Shown here: piece by piece, positions 1-4,933 of the stretch | Numbering within the stretch: the first letter of the stretch is position 1 | How the letters are laid out: each line of letters begins with the position of its first letter | Source of the DNA: JBHIET01 sp046760785 | GTDB lineage: Bacteria > Chloroflexota > Anaerolineae > B4-G1 | Assembly (NCBI GenBank): GCA_046760785.1 | Contig: JBHIET010000101.1 | Location: 1 to 9,573 of the forward strand | Reading direction: 5' to 3' | Length of the DNA stretch: 9,573 nt | Made by a program: the position numbers and the translations under genes | Notes under the pieces: model-generated | What the model was told of the DNA's origin: nothing | What the model saw: only the letters and a program-made list of their open reading frames with translations | Databases searched by the model: none

Positions 1-224
1 GGCTCTCTGTGTCCAGGTCGGAATAGCCTGAGTTGTTACACAGAGTTTCACAGAGGAACACAGAGAGATTTTCGGTATCTCTGTGAATCTCCGTGCCTAC
101 TCAGTGGCTCTCTGTGTCCAGATCGGAATAGCCTGAGTTGTTACACAGAGTTTCACAGAGCATTCCACAGAGGAACACAGAGAGATTTTCGGTATCTCTG
201 TGTCCAGATCGGAATAGCCTGAGT
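1..224. repeat. Tandem intergenic repeat, 2.5 copies
   Basis: Copy A (1-85) and copy B (106-202) are nearly identical. They differ by one substitution and by a 12-bp insertion in B that duplicates part of the CACAGAG-rich core. A third copy starts at about 196, sharing its first bases with the end of B, and stops after CCTGAGT at 224, exactly where the IS110 element begins. Each unit contains several CTCTGTG / CACAGAG inverted words and could fold into a hairpin. No reading frame or regular spacer pattern is present. It resembles the dispersed CACAGAG-type repeats seen in some environmental genomes, but its copy number elsewhere cannot be judged here. Confidence 0.85.
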
Positions 225-239
225 AGATGTTCTAAATCT

Positions 240-245
240 TGTCAA
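240..245 (-). promoter_or_regulatory. -35 half-site in the right end (TTGACA)
   Basis: The minus strand reads a perfect TTGACA, 14 bases inside the predicted right-end core at 226-225. In the integrated element no -10 box follows it. If the ends join at the CT core in an excised circle, it lies 17 bp from the TATACT of the left end (2110-2105). Circle-junction promoters of this kind are known in the IS110 family. Confidence 0.5.
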
Positions 246-249
246 GTAG

Positions 250-280
250 TTGAACCTTAAAATCCTGCGAATAGCCCTTG
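250..280 (+). repeat. Right subterminal inverted repeat of the IS110 element
   Basis: About 29 bp, pairing with 2071-2100. The shared words are TGAACCTTAA, CCT, CGAATAGCC and TTG, with two mismatches and two single-base gaps. It begins about 25 bp inside the predicted right end, while its partner begins about 13 bp inside the left end, so the pair is subterminal and asymmetric. Confidence 0.7.
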
Positions 281-345
281 GGCCTCAATTTCGGGTACAG
301 GCCGCACGCGACCTAACCCTGGTCTGAATCGGTTTTCGACCGGGC

Positions 346-375
346 TTGACAACTCGCCCCGTGATGTGCTATCAT
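346..375 (+). promoter_or_regulatory. Plus-strand sigma70-like promoter inside the IS right end
   Basis: TTGACA (346-351), an 18-bp spacer and TATCAT (370-375). It points into the element, antisense to the 3' end of the transposase. No credible protein follows, since the 60-residue frame at 366 begins inside the -10 region and has no ribosome site. A transcript from about 382 would soon meet the hairpin at 411-434. Confidence 0.45.
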
Positions 376-410
376 GCTCTCACGGAGCGAGGGGAAGTTG
401 TCTCCAGTCT

Positions 411-434
411 GAGGTGACCTCGCAGGTCAGCCTC
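411..434. other. Hairpin just after the transposase stop codon
   Basis: The plus strand reads GAGG, T, GACCT, loop CGC, AGGTC, AG, CCTC: nine base pairs with a small internal loop. On the minus strand it begins four bases after the transposase stop (441-439). On the plus strand it ends about 50 nt after the start expected from the 346-375 promoter and is followed by TTATCT, a weak U-rich stretch. It could be a 3' stem of the transposase mRNA, a weak terminator for a short antisense RNA, or both. Confidence 0.45.
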
Positions 435-438
435 TTAT

Positions 439-1802
439 CTACCTGGAGCGACTTCTCCTTTCTTCTTTTCGCTCCGCGCGTTCCTGCCGGGCGCGGCGCG
501 TGTTGCGCTGGCGCACCTCCTCCGGCACGGTGTACCGTTCGGCGATGATCGCCCGCGCTCCCTCCGGCGTCACCGGCGTCCCATCCACATCCCGCAGTTC
601 GTAAGGGCGGTCTTCGCTCAGAATGACCCGAATGCGGTCGAGCAGATGGGTGGCACAGGCGCACACCGCCTGGGTATGGTGGTTGCCCTTGTTCACCATC
701 TGATCGTAGTAGATGGCCGCGATCTGGGGGTCCCACTGACGAGCGCTCTCCGCTTCCAGGAAGGCGTACTTCTTGACCGGGTCGGGACCGGCCTGGGTGA
801 TGCGCAAGCCTTTGCCTTCTCGCTCTCCACTCTGATCGCTGTAGGGCACCATCCCGCTCCAGCCGCGAAAGGCACGCATGGTGGCAAAGCGGCCCGCATC
901 GCCGACAAAGGCGACGTGGACGGCCGCCCCATCCTGACCGACCCCTTTGATCGTCTCCAGGTGGCGGCTGGGTGGAGTTGGCGGTAACGGGGGCAGGTCA
1001 CCTGGAGGCGCACGAAGTGGGCCTCGGCTTCCAGTTCGGCCAGGCGGCGCTGCTCCCGCCGCACCTCTTCGGCCAGAGGCCGGTAGTCCAGGTAGCTGCC
1101 TGGCTCACCGTACAGCGACAGGACTTCCTGAGCCAGGGTTAGCAATGGCTCAATCCAGCCCTCGTCACCGTCGTAGACCTCCGCCGCTCGCCAGGCCCGC
1201 CGCAGGCCAGACACCCCGGCCGCGACCACCAGCCTGGGGTCATAGAAATGGTCACGAAACCAGCGCGCCGCAGGGCTGAAGGGGTCGGCAAAGACCCGTC
1301 GGTGAAGGTCTGGCCAGCCCAGGTGGTCGGTGGACCGCAAGCGGTTCTGGATGGCACTGGCCTGAGTGGTCAGTCGTTCCAGTTCCTTGCAGCCCCGCTG
1401 GAGCGCCAGGTAAGCGGGCCCCGGCCGAACCCAGGGATACAGGCCGTCGGGGTTGACCACCGGCAGCCGGGCCAGGGTTTGGGCCGACAAGCGGTCGCTC
1501 TTGGCGTAGCGCTGGTAGAAGCGGGCCAGGTCAGCGGCCATGCGCGGGTTGACCAGGTAGACGGTCGCCCCACGCTGCTGGAAAAAGACGACCACCGCAT
1601 ACCAGACGATGCCAGTGGCTTCCAGTACCACCGCCAGAGGCTCATCCGGCCTCATCCCTCGTCGGGCCCAAGCATAGACGCGCTCCAGGTCGGCCTGGCA
1701 AGTCCTGAACTTGACCAATTTGCTGATGAACCCGCCCCGCTCGTCGGCGAGGATGGCCCGATGTTTGGCCACCACGGCCAGATCGATACCCAGAATGCGC
1801 AT
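439..1802 (-). pseudogene. IS110-family DEDD transposase, -1 frame break
   Basis: Frame 1 (1802 to about 961, about 281 residues) is the DEDD RuvC-like half. It shows GID (D7), the E61-A-T-G motif, and K-S-D103 with Ser at 106 where a fourth Asp is usual, then a helical region to about residue 270. The next family signature, L-E-T-I-K-G-V-G followed by GD..RF and the GMVP...SG serine motif of the Transposase_20 domain, is in the -1 frame (about 960 to 439, 173 residues). Frame 1 runs on as unrelated sequence to 693. Together they would make about 454 residues, long for the family but with both domains intact. Start ATG 1802 follows AAGGAGG with good spacing. One deleted base near 960-965, an assembly error, or -1 frameshifting could explain the break. 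The protein would act with a bridge RNA as a recombinase. It ends in an Arg/Glu-rich tail. Confidence 0.85.
942..948 (-). other. Possible -1 slippery heptamer A-AAG-GGG
   Basis: In the upstream transposase frame the codons are TCA AAG GGG. The heptamer therefore has the X-XXY-YYZ form, and slipping by -1 gives AAA GGG, the frame of the second half. A GGAG word lies six bases upstream. Against programmed shifting, the -1 frame already encodes the conserved LETIKG signature before this site, so a product made by slipping here would have WRRSKG instead. Confidence 0.35.
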
Positions 1803-1875
1803 TTTGCCCTCCTTTCTCTTCTTGCCACCATCGGGTTACACGGGCGGGCAACGGTGCGCCTTGGACGCCCAGGGC

Positions 1876-2060
1876 CAGGGACGGTATGCTAACCAGACTT
1901 GTCCTTGATTAGGGGCAGAGCGACACGCTCTCCCCAATGTTCCTAATCGGGTCTCCTGGGCAGGGAGGTGAGCAATCTACTCATAGAGGCAGCCGAGGCT
2001 CCTCAGTTACACTTGGTAAGCTCACACCTTGCCCTCTCAGGACATAGCATACCCTCCCTG
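1876..2060 (-). ncRNA. Candidate IS110 bridge RNA
   Basis: This lies in the 5' non-coding end of the element, upstream of the transposase. Read on the minus strand, arms 2060-2045 and 1891-1876 pair in 15 of 16 positions and close the molecule. Inside, a first stem pairs 2041-2039 with 1957-1955, 2034-2030 with 1962-1958, and 2028-2020 with 1973-1967 (2-nt bulge). It encloses a loop capped by hairpin 2004-1986. The left side of this loop, TGTAACT (2011-2005), matches the left flank TGCAACT with one G-U wobble. Its right side, TGAGTAG (1983-1977), is the exact complement of the right flank CTACTCA. A second loop, capped by hairpin 1935-1912, has GAACAT (1942-1937), identical to the element's right end, and ACAAG (1902-1898), complementary to its left end CTTGT. 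This is the target-loop then donor-loop order of known bridge RNAs. The exact RNA ends are not known. Confidence 0.75.
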
Positions 2061-2070
2061 ACGCCATCTG

Positions 2071-2100
2071 GCAAGGCTATTCGAGGTTGTTAAGGTTCAG
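2071..2100 (-). repeat. Left subterminal inverted repeat of the IS110 element
   Basis: Partner of 250-280 in opposite orientation, with TGAACCTTAA, CCT, CGAATAGCC and TTG conserved. It lies between the predicted -10 box and the candidate bridge RNA, so it would fall at the very start of the transcript made from a circle junction. Confidence 0.7.
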
Positions 2101-2104
2101 TCCA

Positions 2105-2110
2105 AGTATA
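2105..2110 (-). promoter_or_regulatory. -10 half-site in the left end (TATACT)
   Basis: The minus strand reads TATACT, three bases inside the predicted CT core (2114-2113). The flank gives only GCCGGT at the -35 position in the integrated state, so this is a weak promoter as inserted. In a circle joined at CT it pairs with TTGACA at 245-240 with a spacer of exactly 17 bp. Transcription would begin near 2098, upstream of the bridge RNA and the transposase. Confidence 0.5.
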
Positions 2111-2120
2111 CAAGTTGCAA

Positions 2121-2903
2121 TTACACTACCGGCCAGGGTACTTGACGGCGGGCGGGGTCGGGGTGGGGAAATACTGCACTCTCCAGCAGCGCCACCAGAC
2201 GCATCCCCAACGCAGCGATCTCTTCCTCGATCAACAGGTGGTCCAGCATCTTACACAGCGCGCTCTCACCGGCCAGACACTCTTGTAACTGGCGTAGGGC
2301 AGCCAGGTATTCCTCAGGGATTGGCTCCCCGGCAAAATCCCAGATGACGGTGCGCAGCTTGGGCCTAGGGTGGAAGGTCAGGGCATTGTCAATTGCCCAG
2401 ATGCGGCCTCCTGCGTCCAGCAACAGGTGACCACCCTTGCGGTCGGCGTTGTTGACCAGGACGTCGAACAAAGCTACCGGAAGCAGGTCGGACCGCCGCT
2501 CCTCACGAAATGTGAAGTAGTGAGCCTTCGGATCGGCATCGATATAGAGTTGAAGAGCGCCGGGGCCATGGGGACCATCGCGCAGAACAGCGGGCGGGAT
2601 GAGCGGCCACCCAAGTGCCTGGCTGACCAGGTAGGCAGCCACTTCCCGCAGGCAGAGCGTGCCGTGGGGAAAGTCCCATAACTGTCTTTCCCCCTGGCAC
2701 GGCTTGTAGATTGCCAGCACCTGTAGATCGCCGTCGTCAACACTGGTCAGAAAAATGATGTTGGAACTGGAGAGGATCGGCCCCAGGAGTTCCACGTGGC
2801 CCTGGGATAGCAACCGCACCACGCGCTCCAGCCCTACGGCTACCGCAGAGTCTGTCTCAGGCCCTGTCGTCCTCATCTGGTTCGTAGAGGCGTTTGCGTC
2901 CAT
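2121..2903 (-). CDS. SCO1664-family protein (PI3/4-kinase-like fold)
   Basis: 260 residues, matching the SCO1664 family (TIGR03843 as I recall), whose fold resembles PI3/PI4-kinase and HipA-type kinases. Visible landmarks are S45-S-S-N, Y66-K67-P with the likely ATP-binding Lys67, GERQLWDFPHGTL (71-83), RE(V)AAYLVS (87-94), LRDGPHG (107-113), the catalytic-loop-like NNADRKGGH (151-159, D154) and the metal-site-like IDNALTFH (171-178, D172), followed by KLRTVIWDFAGEP. The substrate is unknown. The start at 2903 overlaps DUF3090 by 47 nt and has GAGGGG close before it. ATG 2876 would leave a 20-nt overlap but has no clear ribosome site. It is the last gene of the run, and its stop codon is 7 bp from the IS110 core, so the insertion narrowly missed it. 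Confidence 0.85.
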   Translation of the reverse strand: MDANASTNQMRTTGPETDSAVAVGLERVVRLLSQGHVELLGPILSSSNIIFLTSVDDGDLQVLAIYKPCQGERQLWDFPHGTLCLREVAAYLVSQALGWPLIPPAVLRDGPHGPGALQLYIDADPKAHYFTFREERRSDLLPVALFDVLVNNADRKGGHLLLDAGGRIWAIDNALTFHPRPKLRTVIWDFAGEPIPEEYLAALRQLQECLAGESALCKMLDHLLIEEEIAALGMRLVALLESAVFPHPDPARRQVPWPVV

Positions 2904-3390
2904 TGCCCCTCACACAAACGTGCTTCTCACCGGGGTCCATCGGCTCACGACACAGGGGGCAGATGGGGCGGCCCGCAGCGACGGCAGTGGCAGCCTTGCG
3001 GGCCAGGGCTGCCATCTGAGCGGGACTGGCCCAAATATGCACTCTGGCTGCCTGTTGTCCCTCTTCTGTAACCAACTCCTCAGCTACGACGACCAGCATA
3101 TCCTGTACATGATTGTAGCCCAACCCCAACTTTCCCACACGGAAGAGTGGCTCAACTGGCTGGATGAGATCCAGGCTTGCAGGCTCAGGTTCGTCTATCT
3201 CTCCCAGTTGCTTCAGGATATTGCCAATGGCGATAGACAGCGCGGCGGCGTGCATCTTCTCGATGATCAACGTAATGAGCATCTCACCTTGTGCCGCCTG
3301 GAGGTAAAACGTGCGCTGACCAGGCGGGCCGATGGTGTCAATGGTGATGAAGTCTGCCTGGCTCAGTTCGATCGTTTCAGGCTGTCCCAT
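2857..3390 (-). CDS. DUF3090 family protein
   Basis: 177 residues, recognised as DUF3090 (TIGR03847 as I recall) by GPPGQRTFYLQA (21-32), the IIEKMHAAALS region (42-52) and the C-terminal ARVHIWASPAQM...RPICPLCREPMDP pattern. Cys144, Cys147, His157 and Cys159 form a CxxC...HxC group that probably binds zinc. No enzymatic activity is known. The frame stays open to 3780, but the start is placed at ATG 3390 because a strong GGAGGGAGGG lies just before it and family similarity begins there. It overlaps the 3' end of the phosphomutase gene by 28 nt and the next gene by 47 nt, so the three are probably co-translated. The last residues are acidic and charged (EPDEDDRA). Confidence 0.9.
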   Translation of the reverse strand: MGQPETIELSQADFITIDTIGPPGQRTFYLQAAQGEMLITLIIEKMHAAALSIAIGNILKQLGEIDEPEPASLDLIQPVEPLFRVGKLGLGYNHVQDMLVVVAEELVTEEGQQAARVHIWASPAQMAALARKAATAVAAGRPICPLCREPMDPGEKHVCVRGNGRKRLYEPDEDDRA

Positions 3391-4010
3391 TTCCCTCCCT
3401 CCACGATAGGCGGTAGATGCCCGGTATCGTTCAGGCACACCAGACGAGGCACTGGACCACCCAGTTCCAACACCGTCAGTGAGGCCGGGGCGATAACCAG
3501 CCGCTGGAACAGATCCAGGGGCAGTCCAATGTAAAAGGCCACAGCGGTCTTGATCGTGTCGGCGTGGGAGACGACGATCACGGTCTGTTGCGGGTGCTTG
3601 GTGCGCAGTCCCTCCAATACCGTCACAACCCGCGCCTGTACCTCGCGCATACTCTCGCCGCCGGGGAAACACACCGTACTGGGCGCAAACTGCATAGCAC
3701 GCCATAGCCGCCGTCGGCGCAATCGCTCCAGCGTCTGCCCAGTCCAGCGTCCAAAGCGAACCTCTCCCAGTCCCTCGCACACCACCACTGGCAGCCCGTG
3801 GGGCGCGGCGATGATCTCAGCCGTCTCCAACGTCCGCTCCAGTGGGCTGGCGTAGATGGTCTCGATCTCGACCGGGGCCAACCGTTGGGCTAAAGCCTTC
3901 ACCTGGGCTCGTCCTTGCTGGTTGAGATGGACGCCGGGCATCCAGCCAGCCAGGATACCATCTTCTCGATGGTCGTTGGTGCCGTGACGGATGAGGTATA
4001 GACGGGTCAT
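3363..4010 (-). CDS. Histidine phosphatase superfamily, MSMEG_4193-type phosphomutase
   Basis: 215 residues, the usual length for this branch of the phosphoglycerate-mutase-like superfamily. R8-H9-G10 carries the catalytic His9 that becomes phosphorylated. SPLERTLETA (55-64) contains Arg59, LGEVRFGRW (81-89) the acid Glu83, and SHADTIK (148-154) the second His149. The ILAGWMPGVHLN segment (19-30) after the RHG motif is typical of the MSMEG_4193 family (TIGR03848 as I recall). The reaction and substrate are not established. It opens the three-gene module with DUF3090 and the SCO1664-like gene. ATG 4010 has only GGAG ten bases upstream, so the site is weak. Upstream is a 77-bp gap with a GC-rich hairpin that separates it from the stress-protein gene. 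Confidence 0.9.
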   Translation of the reverse strand: MTRLYLIRHGTNDHREDGILAGWMPGVHLNQQGRAQVKALAQRLAPVEIETIYASPLERTLETAEIIAAPHGLPVVVCEGLGEVRFGRWTGQTLERLRRRRLWRAMQFAPSTVCFPGGESMREVQARVVTVLEGLRTKHPQQTVIVVSHADTIKTAVAFYIGLPLDLFQRLVIAPASLTVLELGGPVPRLVCLNDTGHLPPIVEGGKWDSLKRSN

Positions 4011-4026
4011 TGTTCAGGGACTCCGA

Positions 4027-4067
4027 TCCCCCCTCCCCCTCTCCCGTTGGAAGAGGGAGAGGGGGGA
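4027..4067. repeat. C/G-rich hairpin between usp and the phosphomutase gene
   Basis: An 11-bp perfect stem (4035-4045 with 4055-4065) has loop GTTGGAAGA, and the C- and G-runs outside it allow further pairing. The CCCTCTCCC-GTTGG-GGGAGAGGG type is a familiar dispersed palindrome in several environmental bacterial phyla. No U-tract follows on the minus strand, so it is not a classic terminator. It may slow transcription or stabilise mRNA ends between the lon-usp pair and the downstream trio. Confidence 0.6.
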
Positions 4068-4087
4068 TGAGGGGTGGGGGGAAGGTC

Positions 4088-4933
4088 CTACCGCACGAGC
4101 AGCACCGGACAGTCCACCTCGTTCAACAACACCTGGAGTGCCTCCAGGGGCAGGATAGTACTGCCCAGCACCAGCACGCCGCTTCCCTCGGACTGCACTT
4201 CGCGAGTGAGCGTTGCCACGCCTGCATCTGCCAACCGCCGGTAGCGGATCAATAATTTCTGTCTGCGTAGCCAATCGGCGGTCTCGGCTTGCAGGCGATA
4301 CTCTTCATCCAACGTGTCGGCCACGACCAGTACGGCCAGGTAGCTCCCCCCTTTCTCCTGGGCCAGGTGAGTGGCTATTCTCAAAGCCTGCTGGGCGGTG
4401 GGCGAGCCGTCATACGCCACCATCACCGGGGGCTTGATGCTCACGTCGCGCTGAAGTAGGAGTACGGACTTTGGGGCCTGTGCTGCTGCGGCCCGCGCCG
4501 TGGAGCCCAGCCGCACCCGCCGGATGAGCGGGCGGCTTGCCTTTCCCAGGCTGAGCAGGTCCGCGTCCAGTGCCGCTGCCAGCACCTCCGGCGCAACCTC
4601 TCCACGCACGACTCGGAAAGACCACCTGATCTGCCGCCGCTCACAGGCTGCTGCAAGTGCCTGGCGGGCCTGTGTTGCCTGCGCCCGCAGTTCCCGCTCC
4701 ATCCGCGTTCGATCCAACCGTGCAGCGGTGACAAAGGGATACCGCACCTCTCGCGCCACAGGCGTCCCTGCCACTCGCAGCAAATTGATGTCTTCGACGA
4801 AGAGCCCCTGTAGCTCAGCCTCCAGGCTGGCGGCCAACTCGGCCGCGGCCTCCAGCGCTGCCAGGCTGTGACGTGAAGCGTCCAGCGCCACCAGTATGCG
4901 CCGGATCGTCAATTCTTCATATCGCTCGCTCAT
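4088..4933 (-). CDS. Universal stress protein with two Usp domains
   Basis: 281 residues, a tandem UspA-type cytoplasmic protein. Domain 1 (about 10-163) starts with IRRILVALDASRHS and ends with LGSTARAAAAQAPKSVLLLQR, which keeps part of the G-2x-G-9x-S/T nucleotide motif. Domain 2 (about 169-281) starts with PVMVAYDGSPTAQQALRIA and ends with the NEVDCPVLLVR strand. Its binding motif is reduced to GSTILPLEAL, so it may not bind ATP. The start codon overlaps the stop of the lon gene as ATGA, and GAGGG lies just upstream, so translation is probably coupled. The role is inferred: Usp proteins commonly help survival under starvation or oxidative stress, and pairing with a Lon-type protease supports a stress-response unit. 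Confidence 0.9.
   Translation of the reverse strand: MSERYEELTIRRILVALDASRHSLAALEAAAELAASLEAELQGLFVEDINLLRVAGTPVAREVRYPFVTAARLDRTRMERELRAQATQARQALAAACERRQIRWSFRVVRGEVAPEVLAAALDADLLSLGKASRPLIRRVRLGSTARAAAAQAPKSVLLLQRDVSIKPPVMVAYDGSPTAQQALRIATHLAQEKGGSYLAVLVVADTLDEEYRLQAETADWLRRQKLLIRYRRLADAGVATLTREVQSEGSGVLVLGSTILPLEALQVLLNEVDCPVLLVR

Larger units (their letters stand above)
225..2114 (-). mobile_element. IS110-family insertion sequence (bridge-RNA type), about 1.89 kb
   Basis: The element contains an IS110 (DEDD) transposase preceded by a long structured 5' non-coding end and followed by about 210 bp of non-coding right end. Boundaries were inferred from three signals that agree on a CT core (minus strand). 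First, the guides in the candidate bridge RNA match the flanks up to and including CT at 226-225 and 2114-2113. Second, joining the ends at CT gives a TTGACA-17-TATACT promoter. Third, the flanking tandem repeat stops being repeat-like at 224. No target duplication is seen beyond the dinucleotide, as is usual for the family. A structured RNA upstream of the transposase fits the IS110 group, whereas subterminal inverted repeats are more typical of the IS1111 group, so the element has mixed features. The copy may be inactive because its transposase frame is broken. Confidence 0.8.

Noticed and set aside
222..223. Alternative right-end core three bases further out
   Set aside because: It would join the repeat more smoothly (CCTG-AG-TTG), but it gives a 20-bp junction spacer and puts the right guide out of register. 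The 226-225 core fits the guides better.
1..224. CRISPR array
   Set aside because: Only two full units of unequal length, adjacent rather than separated by regular unique spacers, and no cas genes are in the window.
1248..1892. 214-residue plus-strand open frame
   Set aside because: It lies antisense to the transposase, has no ribosome site and no recognisable domain. It is a high-GC shadow frame.
2036..2041. CCTGAG (minus strand) as the right target guide
   Set aside because: It pairs six bases with the alternative core at 223-222, but it lies in the stem on the 5' side of the loop instead of after the cap hairpin, and the 7-base match at 1983-1977 is better placed.
3391..3780. N-terminal extension of the DUF3090 gene (130 more codons)
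   Set aside because: It overlaps the conserved phosphomutase gene in another frame, lacks family similarity, and the strong ribosome site is at 3390.
4027..4067. Intrinsic terminator between usp and the phosphomutase gene
   Set aside because: The stem is strong, but no U-tract follows on the minus strand and no new promoter is visible before the phosphomutase gene, so I list it as a repeat instead.
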